Positions 42,385-50,955 of a stretch of DNA of 64,000 nt are shown piece after piece; the first letter of the stretch is position 1; each line of letters opens with the position of its first letter. The stretch is from contig JBDLJB010000002.1 of the NCBI GenBank assembly GCA_039714555.1, positions 96,788 through 160,787 on the forward strand, written 5' to 3'. Position numbers and translations under genes: made by a program. The DNA is from Namhaeicola sp039714555 (GTDB taxonomy: Bacteria > Bacteroidota > Bacteroidia > Flavobacteriales > Flavobacteriaceae). Below the pieces are notes generated by a model, which had not been told where the DNA came from, did not search any database, and saw nothing but the letters and a program-made list of their open reading frames with translations.

Positions 42385-43947
42385 ATGGAAATAACAACTA
42401 TAATAATAGTAGCAATAATATCAATGGCAGTAGGTTATATAACAGCCAAAGTTATTGAAAAAAATAGAGCTTCCTCAACTTTAAAAACTGTAAAAAAACA
42501 GGCTTTAACAATTTTAAAAGAAGCCAATATTGAGGCTGAAGGTATAAAAAAGGATAAGATTTTACAGGCAAAGGAAAAGTTTATTGAATTAAAATCTGAA
42601 CACGAAAAAGTAATTTTATCAAGAGATAAAAAAATTAATGATGCTGAGAAAAGAATACGGGAAAAAGAATCAATTGTTTCTCAAGAGTTAGATAAATCAA
42701 AAAAGCTTAACAGATCTTTAGAGGATAAAGTTAAAGATTCAAAATACCGTTTTGATTATCTTGAAAAGAAAAAAAATGAAATTGATAAGTTACATAAAAG
42801 ACATGTGCAGCAATTGGAAGTTATTTCTGGTTATTCAGCTGATGATGCAAAAAATGAATTGATTCAATCTTTAAAAGAAGAAGCCAAAACGGATGCAATG
42901 GCTTATATCCAAGAATCAGTAGAAGAAGCCAAATTATCCGCACAGCAAGAAGCTAAAAAAATTGTTTTAAACACTATTCAACGTATCGGTGTTGAACAAA
43001 CCATTGATAATTGTGTATCGGTCTTTAATTTAGATAATGATGATGTAAAAGGTAGAATAATTGGTAGAGAAGGTAGAAATATTAGAACTTTAGAATCTAC
43101 AACCGGAGTTGAAATTATTGTTGATGATACACCTGAAGCCATAATTTTATCATGCTTTGACCCTGTTAGAAGAGAAGTTGCACGTTTATCATTACATAAA
43201 TTAGTAACTGATGGGAGGATTCATCCTGCAAGAATAGAAGAAATAGTTGCCAAAACAAGTAAAGAAATTGAACAAGAGATAGTTGAAATAGGTAAACGTA
43301 CTGTGATTGATCTGGGTATTCATGGTTTGCATCCTGAGTTGATTAAAACAGTGGGAAGAATGAAATATCGTTCCAGCTACGGTCAAAACTTGTTACAACA
43401 CTCTCGTGAAGTAGCCAATCTTTGTTCTGTAATGGCAGGAGAATTAGGGTTAAATCCTAAAATTGCCAAAAGAGCAGGGTTGTTACATGATATAGGAAAA
43501 GTACCTGATACAGATACAGAATTACCACATGCAATTTTAGGAATGCAATGGGCAGATAAATATGGTGAAAAAGCAGATGTTTGTAATGCTATTGGCGCAC
43601 ATCACGATGAAATTGAAATGAAATCCTTGTATGCGCCTATTGTTCAAGTATGTGATGCTATTTCGGGCGCCAGACCCGGTGCCAGACGACAAGTAATTGA
43701 TTCGTATATTCAAAGATTAAAAGAACTTGAGGATTTAGCATTTGGGTTTACCGGTGTCCAAAAAGCCTATGCAATTCAAGCAGGTAGAGAATTACGTGTA
43801 ATTGTTGAAAGTGAAAAGATTGATGATACAAAAGCAGCAGAACTATCTTTTAATATTACACAAAAAATTCAAAATGACATGACCTATCCGGGTCAGGTAA
43901 AAGTTACGGTAATTAGAGAGACAAGAGTTGTAAATATTGCAAAGTAG
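42385..43947 (+). CDS. rny: Ribonuclease Y
   Basis: A 520-residue membrane-bound endoribonuclease that starts mRNA decay. An N-terminal TM helix (about 3-22) leads to a long coiled coil (30-200), a KH domain (GRIIGREGRNIRTLESTTGVEI) and an HD domain (GLLHDIGKVPDTDTELPHAILG, with His-Asp intact) and ends VTVIRETRVVNIAK. I chose ATG 42385; a start nine codons earlier would lie inside the 6S RNA closing stem. Only 12 bp separate the 6S T-run from the ATG, so expression depends on read-through or a promoter inside the 6S gene. Confidence 0.93.
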   Translation: MEITTIIIVAIISMAVGYITAKVIEKNRASSTLKTVKKQALTILKEANIEAEGIKKDKILQAKEKFIELKSEHEKVILSRDKKINDAEKRIREKESIVSQELDKSKKLNRSLEDKVKDSKYRFDYLEKKKNEIDKLHKRHVQQLEVISGYSADDAKNELIQSLKEEAKTDAMAYIQESVEEAKLSAQQEAKKIVLNTIQRIGVEQTIDNCVSVFNLDNDDVKGRIIGREGRNIRTLESTTGVEIIVDDTPEAIILSCFDPVRREVARLSLHKLVTDGRIHPARIEEIVAKTSKEIEQEIVEIGKRTVIDLGIHGLHPELIKTVGRMKYRSSYGQNLLQHSREVANLCSVMAGELGLNPKIAKRAGLLHDIGKVPDTDTELPHAILGMQWADKYGEKADVCNAIGAHHDEIEMKSLYAPIVQVCDAISGARPGARRQVIDSYIQRLKELEDLAFGFTGVQKAYAIQAGRELRVIVESEKIDDTKAAELSFNITQKIQNDMTYPGQVKVTVIRETRVVNIAK

Positions 43948-44026
43948 TATTAATAACCTGAGTTCGATGTAAGAATCTTATTTAATTTTAGGCTATACAC
44001 TCTTTAAATTTAAATAAAATAGAGAA

Positions 44027-44794
44027 TTAAAAAAAGTTATTTGTTTTACAATATTGAACCAATTCTCCTGTAGATTTAAAGTCTAATTTCTTCAAAATAT
44101 TCCTACGATGTTGGTCAACGGTATGTTGACTAATAAATAATCGTCTGGCAATTTCTTTACTTGATTTATTTAAAGCCAACTCCTGAATAATATCTATCTC
44201 CCTTTTAGTTAGTTTACTGGTTAAATTATCATGAGAGAAATTTTTATAATACAACGTTTCATATACATCATTATCATTTAAAAACTTAATTGAACCGGTA
44301 ATAGGGTATTCTTTGCCTTCATCTATTACAGTATAATGAGAGATTGCAATTACCGGTTTTCCATCATTGCCGTATTCTATGGGTGTTAAATGAGCAATAA
44401 CATTCAAATATTTCTTCAAGGAATTCAATAACCTAAAGTTATATGAATACAATAATTTTTTATTAATATTGGTTAATTCTTTTTTAATTTCAAAATTAAA
44501 TAGCTCACTTACAACATTCAACCATACTCTAAGATCTTCAGGGTGAATTAAAGATATAAATAAGTTTGGTCCACCATTTTTTATTGTTTTAACATCATAT
44601 CCCAAAACTTGTTTAAAATTTTTACTGATAAATTCATATTTAAACTTATTTGTATTGATTATAATAAAAAAGGAATTATCGGAAGGATAAATATTATCAA
44701 TCTCTTGATATTTATTGATATGTTTTTCAATGACAGTACCGCCAAAATCTTTATTGGAATAAAAAATCTCTTTATAGATATCAAATGAATCCAT
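44027..44794 (-). CDS. PAS-domain LuxR-type transcriptional regulator
   Basis: A 255-residue regulator. A PAS-like sensor domain (about 40-155: FFIIINTNKFKYEFISKNFKQVLGYD... LFISLIHPEDLRVW) precedes a GerE/LuxR HTH (about 190-250: LTKREIDIIQELALNKSSKEIARRLFISQHTVDQHRRNILKKL, seen in sequence). There is no response-regulator receiver domain, so it probably senses a small ligand or redox state directly in the cytoplasm. It is a single gene converging on rny, with ~460 bp of non-coding DNA upstream. Confidence 0.85.
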   Translation of the reverse strand: MDSFDIYKEIFYSNKDFGGTVIEKHINKYQEIDNIYPSDNSFFIIINTNKFKYEFISKNFKQVLGYDVKTIKNGGPNLFISLIHPEDLRVWLNVVSELFNFEIKKELTNINKKLLYSYNFRLLNSLKKYLNVIAHLTPIEYGNDGKPVIAISHYTVIDEGKEYPITGSIKFLNDNDVYETLYYKNFSHDNLTSKLTKREIDIIQELALNKSSKEIARRLFISQHTVDQHRRNILKKLDFKSTGELVQYCKTNNFF

Positions 44795-44933
44795 TTTGTA
44801 TAGTACTAGTTAAAGTTGTAAAATTACTAAAAATATGTCTATGTCAATTATTTTTGTAATTTCTTTTTTATGCATATAGTTGTACTTCAATATACTTAAT
44901 TTGTTATTATTGAAATTTAGATTTTAAAAATAT

Positions 44934-44966
44934 AAAACCTCAAACTTAAGTCAAGTTTGAGGTTTT
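44934..44966. terminator. Strong symmetric terminator hairpin
   Basis: A perfect 14-bp inverted repeat (AAAACCTCAAACTT / AAGTTTGAGGTTTT) with a 5-nt loop. It ends in a T-run in either direction, so it could stop transcription from ftcD on the minus strand. Confidence 0.8.
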
Positions 44967-45041
44967 AAGATGGAAATAATTTATGAAATAAATTTGATTA
45001 GTTGATTGGTTCAAATATATATATATAATGCCTATTAAAAA

Positions 45042-45058
45042 ATACTCAAATTGAGTAT
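45042..45058 (-). terminator. Weak terminator-like hairpin after ftcD
   Basis: The stem ATACTC / GAGTAT with a 5-nt loop is followed on the minus strand by TTTTTT. It is 200 bp after the ftcD stop, upstream of the stronger hairpin at 44934-44966. Confidence 0.4.
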
Positions 45059-45257
45059 CTTTTATTACATTATCACATTATTTAATTGATGAACAAAGTG
45101 TTACAAAGATGTTCAACAGATGATTATAGCTACGATGACTTTGTCTTGATAACATAACAATCATCTAAAATTGTTATTACTGTGAAAAACCTGTTTCAGT
45201 GGGCACCATACTACAGTAAGTGCTTCGCTTTAAATGAAGGTATTACATATAAAATTA

Positions 45258-46952
45258 TTACATTTTATTATCAATATGTTTTATAACTTCTTTTTCTTTT
45301 TTAATTGTTGAATGATAAATTTCTTCGGCTTTAGCCAAGATATCTTCTGCAAATTTACGGTCTTTGATATCTTTTGCATTGATACGAACATTAAAATAAG
45401 CACCTAATACAGCAGTTCTGGCACATAATATTCCTACTCCTGCATCTGAAAGTGAATTTTGCAAACCATCTTTAAGCATAGCCTCCATAACTTCCATTGA
45501 ATTGTATGCAGTTTCCATTACTTGAAAAGGAATTTCAGTTGCATATTTAGTTGCATTTTCAATTGATTTCCTTCGTAAGATTTTTTCCTCATCATTGCTT
45601 TTTGGCATTCTAAATCCTTCAATTATTTTATTAAAAGCATTGGTGTCTTCATCTACTAAGAATAATAGTTTATTTTTATAATTCTGGCCTTTTTCGGCCC
45701 AAGTAGAGAATTCTTTCCAACGGTCATCCCAGCCGGCTTTATGAGCCGATAAATTAGCAACCATTGTACCTAATGAAACTCCCAGAGCCCCTACATAAGC
45801 AGAAATTGAACCGCCACCTGGAGCCATTGATTCACTTGCTGTTTCTTCAGCAAAACCACTTACTGTAAAGTCGATTAATTTTTTGGTCTCTTTGTCTTTT
45901 AATAGATATTCAATGATTTTTTCTTCAGGAATAAATGGTTTTAGGTCGTCTAAACCTAATGATTTTACAGCGATCTTAATTTTTTCAGCCTCAGATATTC
46001 CCAAAGAACGTTCTTGTTTTTTTAAGAAATAATCTGCTGCATCTAACATCGCTTGTAGCGGAATTAATCCTATTAACTCTGATCCCGTTACTCTTAATCC
46101 ACGGTTTTCTGCAGATTTACAGGTTTCATCAAAAGCTTCATGCATAGAAGTAATACTGATATTGGTTAAATTATAGGAAATTTGAGCAATTCCATATTCT
46201 TCAATATACCAGCCAATTCCTTTTACAGCTTTTAATTTTCCCGGAATTCGTATAGGATTTCCATTTTTATCTATTACTTTTTTACCTGTAATCGGATTAC
46301 CTTCACGTTTAACTCTTCCTGCTTCACGAATATCAAAAGCAATTGAATTTGCACGTCGGGTAGAAGTAGTGTTTAAATTAACATTATAAGCAATCAAAAA
46401 ATCCCGTGCTGAAATTGCAGTTGCACCTGTTTTAGCAATATTTTCATTAAAAAATGCCGGTCCAAAATCGGGTTTCCAATCTGGATTGGTCAATTTTTCT
46501 TTTAAACCTTCATATTCTCCAGAACGACAACTAGCCAGATTTTTTCTTTTTTCTTCTCTGGCAGCATTTTCATAAAAATACCCTGGAATTCCAAGTTCTT
46601 CACCAACACGTTTACCTAATTTATGTGCATATTTTGCAGTTTCTGCCAGGGTAATTCCAGATATTGGTACTAGAGGACAAACATCTGTAGCACCAAAACG
46701 AGGATGTTCTCCACTGTGTTTACTCATATCAATAAGTTCGGAAGCCTTTTTGATCAACAAAAAGGCAGCATCAATTACTTTTTGAGGTTCACCTACAAAA
46801 GTTATAACAGTTCTGTTTGTTGCTTTTCCCGGATCAATATCAAGTAGTTTAATTCCTTCAACGGTTTCAACAATATTGGCAATAGTATTAATTTTATCCA
46901 TATCGCGTCCTTCACTTATATTGGGAACACATTCAATTAGTTGTTTTTTCAT
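45258..46952 (-). CDS. ftcD: Bifunctional glutamate formimidoyltransferase / formimidoyl-THF cyclodeaminase
   Basis: A 564-residue enzyme of histidine breakdown that moves the formimino group of N-formimino-glutamate to tetrahydrofolate and then deaminates it. The N-terminal transferase domain shows LIECVPNISEGRD, HSGEHPRFGATDVCPLVP and DAADYFLKKQ. The C-terminal cyclodeaminase domain (about 360-545) shows ETASESMAPGGGSISAYVGALG. Both domains look complete. No hutH/U/I/G genes are in the window, so the rest of the pathway is elsewhere. The terC-like gene lies 15 bp upstream and may share its transcript. Confidence 0.92.
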   Translation of the reverse strand: MKKQLIECVPNISEGRDMDKINTIANIVETVEGIKLLDIDPGKATNRTVITFVGEPQKVIDAAFLLIKKASELIDMSKHSGEHPRFGATDVCPLVPISGITLAETAKYAHKLGKRVGEELGIPGYFYENAAREEKRKNLASCRSGEYEGLKEKLTNPDWKPDFGPAFFNENIAKTGATAISARDFLIAYNVNLNTTSTRRANSIAFDIREAGRVKREGNPITGKKVIDKNGNPIRIPGKLKAVKGIGWYIEEYGIAQISYNLTNISITSMHEAFDETCKSAENRGLRVTGSELIGLIPLQAMLDAADYFLKKQERSLGISEAEKIKIAVKSLGLDDLKPFIPEEKIIEYLLKDKETKKLIDFTVSGFAEETASESMAPGGGSISAYVGALGVSLGTMVANLSAHKAGWDDRWKEFSTWAEKGQNYKNKLLFLVDEDTNAFNKIIEGFRMPKSNDEEKILRRKSIENATKYATEIPFQVMETAYNSMEVMEAMLKDGLQNSLSDAGVGILCARTAVLGAYFNVRINAKDIKDRKFAEDILAKAEEIYHSTIKKEKEVIKHIDNKM

Positions 46953-46967
46953 ATTTTTTTATTAAAA

Positions 46968-47741
46968 TTAATTATTCTGATTTTTTTTAACTTTCATGTT
47001 TAATGCTTCAACACCTAATGAAAAAGCAATGGCAAAATATAAATAACCTTTGGGTATAGCACCAATATGTTGACCAAATATAACGGCATTAGAAAGGTGC
47101 GCACTTTCAGTTACCAACATAAATCCTATCAAAATTAAAAATGATAATGCTAACATTTGTATGGTTGGATGATTATTGACAAATCTACCTATAGGTATGG
47201 CAAATATCATCATTATTAAAATTGAAATTATTACTGCGATGATCATAATGATCAGTGCCCCTTCAATACCATTGGTCATACCAACAGCAGTCAAAACAGA
47301 ATCAAACGAGAAAACAATATCAATTAAAACAATTTGAATGATTACGCCTGTAAGCGAAGATTTTAGTTTATCAGATTCAGTTGTTTTATATTCAATTCCT
47401 TCAACCTTTTGGTGAATCTCATGTGTACTTTTATAAAGTAAGAATATACCTCCGGCGAATAAAATGATGCTTTGCCCGGAAATACCTGCTTTTAACCAAG
47501 AAAGATCAATTGTAAATAAAGGATCTTTCATAGCAATAAGATAAGAGACACCAACCAATAATATGATTCTAAATAACATTGCTAAAAATAAACCAATATT
47601 TGTAGCTTTTTTTATTTGGTTTTTTGGTAATTTTCCTGCTGCTATTGATATGAATATAATATTGTCAATTCCTAAAACAATTTCTAAAAATGTTAAGGTT
47701 AATAATGCTATCCAGGTATCTATTTGAGTAAAAATTTCCAT
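46968..47741 (-). CDS. TerC-family integral membrane protein
   Basis: A 257-residue protein with about seven TM helices and TerC signatures: LTFLEIVLGIDNIIFISIAAGKLP (acidic residue in the first helix) and IVLIDIVFSFDSVLTAVGMT (second acidic motif). Characterised relatives export manganese or aid metal loading of exoenzymes; tellurite resistance is only the historical name. It lies 15 bp upstream of ftcD and 27 bp downstream of a small lipoprotein gene, in a minus-strand run from purB. Confidence 0.88.
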   Translation of the reverse strand: MEIFTQIDTWIALLTLTFLEIVLGIDNIIFISIAAGKLPKNQIKKATNIGLFLAMLFRIILLVGVSYLIAMKDPLFTIDLSWLKAGISGQSIILFAGGIFLLYKSTHEIHQKVEGIEYKTTESDKLKSSLTGVIIQIVLIDIVFSFDSVLTAVGMTNGIEGALIIMIIAVIISILIMMIFAIPIGRFVNNHPTIQMLALSFLILIGFMLVTESAHLSNAVIFGQHIGAIPKGYLYFAIAFSLGVEALNMKVKKNQNN

Positions 47742-47768
47742 AATTTTTAGTTGGTTTGATTTGTTTAA

Positions 47769-48182
47769 TTACTCAATTTTATAAGCTGTCCCTTCTTGTT
47801 TAAAGTTAGAGCCTTTATGATATGCCTTAAAAGTATAAGAATTCTTTTTAATTCCGTTGATCTTTACATAAAAAGGGGTGCTATCTAACAAATCTTTTGG
47901 ATTTTTTTTAAGTAAAATATATTCAAAGTCATTTTTCCATTTAATATAAAAAGTATCTTTTTTATTATCAAAAGTTTCAATTTGCAATGAGTCATTTCTT
48001 ATAGCAAATGAAGTAATGTTTCTATCATTTAAAACGGTTTTAAAATTACCTTTTTTAAAAGAATCAATATTTGTTTGGGTTTTGTTTTGGCAAGAAAACA
48101 TTAATAAAACTATCAAAATCAATAGTAATGTTTTGGTGTATTTAACAAAATATAAAAATCTAGTATTTAGATAATTATTCAT
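47769..48182 (-). CDS. Small lipoprotein of unknown function
   Basis: A 137-residue protein with a long N-terminal hydrophobic helix (TLLLILIVLLMFSC) and a lipobox Cys at about residue 31. The mature part is beta-rich with short Lys-rich strands (IRNDSLQIETFDNKKDTFYIKW). I recognise no domain. It lies 12 bp after purB and 27 bp before terC on the same strand. Confidence 0.6.
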   Translation of the reverse strand: MNNYLNTRFLYFVKYTKTLLLILIVLLMFSCQNKTQTNIDSFKKGNFKTVLNDRNITSFAIRNDSLQIETFDNKKDTFYIKWKNDFEYILLKKNPKDLLDSTPFYVKINGIKKNSYTFKAYHKGSNFKQEGTAYKIE

Positions 48183-48194
48183 ATTTTAAAATAA

Positions 48195-49538
48195 TTATAT
48201 TCCTGTGTAATTACTTGGAGTTATATTTTTTAATTCATCTTTTATCTTATCGGAAATTTCTAATGAGTCGATAAAATCCGACATAGATTGTTTTGTGATT
48301 TTTGAATTGGTTCTTGTCAATCCTTTTAATGCTTCATAAGGATTTGGATATGATTCACGACGTAAAATAGTTTGAATGGCTTCTGCAACTATAGCCCAAT
48401 TATCTTCCAGATCTTTATCTAATGCTTCTTGATTGAGTAATAATTTGTTTAAACCTTTTAAAGTTGAAGTAAACCCGATAATGGTATGTGCAAAAGGTAC
48501 ACCAGCATTACGTAAAACAGTCGAATCAGTTAGATCTCTTTGTAAACGAGAAATGGGTAATTTTGCTGATAGATGTTCAAATATTGCATTGGCAAGTCCT
48601 AAATTACCTTCACTATTTTCAAAATCAATGGGATTTACTTTATGTGGCATAGCAGAAGAACCTACTTCCCCTTTTTTGATTTTTTGCTTAAAATAATTCA
48701 TTGATATGTACTGCCAAACATCTCTGTCTAAATCAATTAAGATAGTATTAATTCTTTTTAAAGCATCAAAAAAAGCTGCTAAATGGTCGTAATGTTCTAT
48801 TTGAGTTGTAGGAAAAGAATGGTGTAATCCTAAAATATTTTCTACAAAGTTAGTACCAAAATCTTTCCAGTTATTTAGAGGGTAGGCAACTTTATGAGCA
48901 TTGAAGTTACCGGTTGCTCCACCAAATTTGGCTGCAAATGGTATGGAATTCAATAAAATGATTTGTTGTTTTATTCTTTCAACAAAGACCATGATCTCTT
49001 TACCTAAAAGTGTAGGAGAAGCTGGTTGGCCATGGGTTTTTGCTAACATAGGAATATCACTCCAATCATTTGCTAAATCAGTAAGTTTATTAACTAAAGT
49101 ATTTAATTCAGGTTTATAAACATTGTCAAATGCTTCTTTAATAGTAAGCGGAACAGCTGTATTATTAATGTCTTGTGATGTTAATCCAAAGTGAATAAAT
49201 TCTTTAAATTTTTTTAAACCTAAAGTGTCAAACTTTTCTTTGATATAATATTCTACAGCTTTAACATCGTGATTGGTAACATTTTCAATGCCTTTAACTC
49301 TTTGTGCATCTTGGCTTGAGAAATTTGTATATATATTACGCAGATCATCAAACAGAGAAACATTAAATTCTAATAATTGTGGTAAAGGAATTTTACAAAG
49401 TGCAATAAAATATTCTATTTCAACTTTTAACCGGTATTTTATAAGTGCTTCTTCAGAAAAATAAGGAGCCAATTGTTCAACTTTATTACGGTAGCGACCA
49501 TCAATAGGAGATATTGCATTAAGACTTGTAAAATTCAT
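48195..49538 (-). CDS. purB: Adenylosuccinate lyase
   Basis: A 447-residue purine enzyme that splits SAICAR and adenylosuccinate to release fumarate. It has the fumarase/aspartase superfamily blocks: LTSQDINNTA (substrate His and Thr nearby), AKTHGQPASPT (catalytic His) and the flexible signature loop GSSAMPHKVNPIDFENSEGN. It belongs to the PurB type with about 450 residues, common in Bacteroidota. It stands upstream of the small lipoprotein and terC genes. Confidence 0.95.
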   Translation of the reverse strand: MNFTSLNAISPIDGRYRNKVEQLAPYFSEEALIKYRLKVEIEYFIALCKIPLPQLLEFNVSLFDDLRNIYTNFSSQDAQRVKGIENVTNHDVKAVEYYIKEKFDTLGLKKFKEFIHFGLTSQDINNTAVPLTIKEAFDNVYKPELNTLVNKLTDLANDWSDIPMLAKTHGQPASPTLLGKEIMVFVERIKQQIILLNSIPFAAKFGGATGNFNAHKVAYPLNNWKDFGTNFVENILGLHHSFPTTQIEHYDHLAAFFDALKRINTILIDLDRDVWQYISMNYFKQKIKKGEVGSSAMPHKVNPIDFENSEGNLGLANAIFEHLSAKLPISRLQRDLTDSTVLRNAGVPFAHTIIGFTSTLKGLNKLLLNQEALDKDLEDNWAIVAEAIQTILRRESYPNPYEALKGLTRTNSKITKQSMSDFIDSLEISDKIKDELKNITPSNYTGI

Positions 49539-49563
49539 TATAAACTGTTAAAAATTAGATTTG

Positions 49564-49571
49564 CAAAATTA
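49564..49571 (-). promoter_or_regulatory. Candidate -7 box for purB
   Basis: On the minus strand TAATTTTG (TAnnTTTG), 25 bp before the ATG. The -33 element is not evident. Confidence 0.4.
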
Positions 49572-49642
49572 AGTTTTTTTAATGATAAAAAATTATTTGT
49601 TGTTATTAAAGTATCTACTTTATAAGATTAAGGTTTTATTGA

Positions 49643-50206
49643 TTATTTCTTTGTATTTTGGTAAATATAGACTTCTGTTGCTCCCTGACCATATTTTTGA
49701 AAAGAGGCTTCATATGTTTCTACAGCATATTTTTTGAAAAGATATTCTAATTCTTGTTTTAAGACGCCTTCACCAACACCATGAATAAAAACAACTCTGG
49801 GTATTTTTTTTTGTATGGCAAATTCTAATTGTTGTTTGGCGGTTCTGAGTTGTAAAGAAAGTATATCGTAATTTGTAAGTCCTTTAGTAGAATTTACCAA
49901 CTGATGTATATGAAGATCAACTTCTAATGGTGGAATCTGATTTCTTTTTGTTTGCTTTATTTTAGGATCTTTTTTTCTTTTTTGCTGATCTATTTCTTTT
50001 AAAAACTCAAAATGATGATCATTTTTTAAGTATGAATCAAGATTTCCTACAGTTATCAATTCATTTTCATAACATTCATATTCAAACCCATCTTCAGATT
50101 TGATTATTACTTTATTCAAATCAATTTTAGTTACAATGCCTTTTATGGTTTCATTTAACATGGCAACTTTATCTCCTACTTGAAAATTATTCTTCCTTTT
50201 CATCAT
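49643..50206 (-). CDS. Smr-domain protein with N-terminal beta domain
   Basis: A 187-residue protein. The N-terminal ~65 residues form a small beta-domain (FQVGDKVAMLNETIKGIVTKI, KOW/DUF2027-like), followed by a basic linker. The C-terminal Smr domain (about 95-185) carries EVDLHIHQL and VVFIHGVGEGVLKQEL, the signatures of MutS2-like nickases or nucleases. MutS ATPase domains are absent. Its cellular target is unknown. The ATG pair (50206/50203) lies only 4 bp after a -7-like box. Confidence 0.82.
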   Translation of the reverse strand: MMKRKNNFQVGDKVAMLNETIKGIVTKIDLNKVIIKSEDGFEYECYENELITVGNLDSYLKNDHHFEFLKEIDQQKRKKDPKIKQTKRNQIPPLEVDLHIHQLVNSTKGLTNYDILSLQLRTAKQQLEFAIQKKIPRVVFIHGVGEGVLKQELEYLFKKYAVETYEASFQKYGQGATEVYIYQNTKK

Positions 50207-50210
50207 ACTA

Positions 50211-50218
50211 CAAATTTA
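50211..50218 (-). promoter_or_regulatory. Candidate -7 box next to the Smr gene start
   Basis: On the minus strand TAAATTTG (TAnnTTTG), four bases before ATG 50206. The transcript would be nearly leaderless unless the second ATG (50203) is used. Confidence 0.35.
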
Positions 50219-50273
50219 CATTTTGATATTAAATTTGTTAAATATTTTTTATATTTATTAAAATTTTAAAATT

Positions 50274-50561
50274 ATGGGTTTTATTTCTTTTTTAGAAAAG
50301 AATATGTTATCCTGTCAATGGAAAAAAGCTGGTATTGAATGTACGGGTTGTGGTACACAACGAGCAATAATTCATTTATTAAAAGGTGATTTTGTAGAAG
50401 CTTTTAATACCTATCCGGCTATTTATACTTTGATTATTATGTTTATTTTTTTAGGATTGCATTTAAAATTTAATTTTTCAAGAGGTCATAAAATATTATT
50501 ATGGCTCTTTATTTTAAATCTGTCAATTATTATTATTCATTATATCATTAAAATCATTTAA
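50274..50561 (+). CDS. DUF2752 membrane protein
   Basis: A 95-residue protein with two to three hydrophobic helices and the DUF2752 signature MLSCQWKKAGIECTGCGTQRAIIHLLKGDF, in which the Cys residues (CTGCG) and Arg-Ala are typical. No activity is known for the family. It is followed after 16 bp by the CCC-motif membrane protein, and the two commonly occur together in Flavobacteriia, so a joint function is plausible. Confidence 0.8.
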   Translation: MGFISFLEKNMLSCQWKKAGIECTGCGTQRAIIHLLKGDFVEAFNTYPAIYTLIIMFIFLGLHLKFNFSRGHKILLWLFILNLSIIIIHYIIKII

Positions 50562-50577
50562 TTAAAATCAACTAACC

Positions 50578-50901
50578 ATGGTTAAAGAAAAATTACCTTA
50601 TTCGCAAACTGCCTTGATTTTAGGAATTCTATCAATTTTTACTGCATGTTGTTGTTACGGAATTGTTGGTGTGATCCTAGGGTTTATAGGCTTGAATAAA
50701 GCAAAAAAAGCAATTGCAATTCACGCAGAAAATCCAGATCTATACGATGGCATTAACAATGCCAATACAGGAAAGATCACTTCAATTATTGGTATTGTAT
50801 TTGGAATTATTGCAATTATTTATTTGGTTTATATATTCTCTTCAGGTCAATATGAGATTATAATGGAACAATATCAAGAAATGTTAGAAGAGCAAATGTA
50901 G
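50578..50901 (+). CDS. CCC-motif (DUF4190-like) membrane protein
   Basis: A 107-residue protein with two TM helices (about 9-37 and 63-90). The run FTACCCYGIVGVILGFIGL gives the CCC-motif name, and KAKKAIAIHAENPD is the usual basic loop. Function is unknown. It shares a transcript with the DUF2752 gene, 16 bp upstream. Confidence 0.78.
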   Translation: MVKEKLPYSQTALILGILSIFTACCCYGIVGVILGFIGLNKAKKAIAIHAENPDLYDGINNANTGKITSIIGIVFGIIAIIYLVYIFSSGQYEIIMEQYQEMLEEQM

Positions 50902-50913
50902 AAATGGCATGTG

Positions 50914-50947
50914 TAAGATTTAAGATAAAAAGTTTAAAGTAAAAAAT
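50914..50947. repeat. Degenerate low-complexity intergenic word array
   Basis: A short run built of the words TAAGATTTA, AAAGTTTAAA and AAAGTAAAAA. The same words occur in another order at 62872-62903. Such strings recur in Bacteroidota intergenic DNA; no function is known. Confidence 0.35.
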
Positions 50948-50955
50948 TGAATTCA

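Larger units (their letters stand above)
44795..45257. other. 463-bp non-coding region
   Basis: Between the PAS-LuxR gene and ftcD. It contains a strong terminator hairpin (44934-44966), an (AT)n tract near 45016-45028, a second weaker hairpin (45042-45058) and an 8-bp inverted repeat ATAACAAT/ATTGTTAT (45154-45177). I see no gene or known RNA in the remaining ~200 bp before ftcD. Confidence 0.5.

Noticed and set aside
45016..45028. (AT)n tract as a possible regulatory element
   Set aside because: Simple-sequence tract in AT-rich intergenic DNA with no other support.
45059..45257. Possible decayed gene or small RNA before ftcD
   Set aside because: No frame, no stable fold beyond an 8-bp inverted repeat, and no similarity to other parts of the window.
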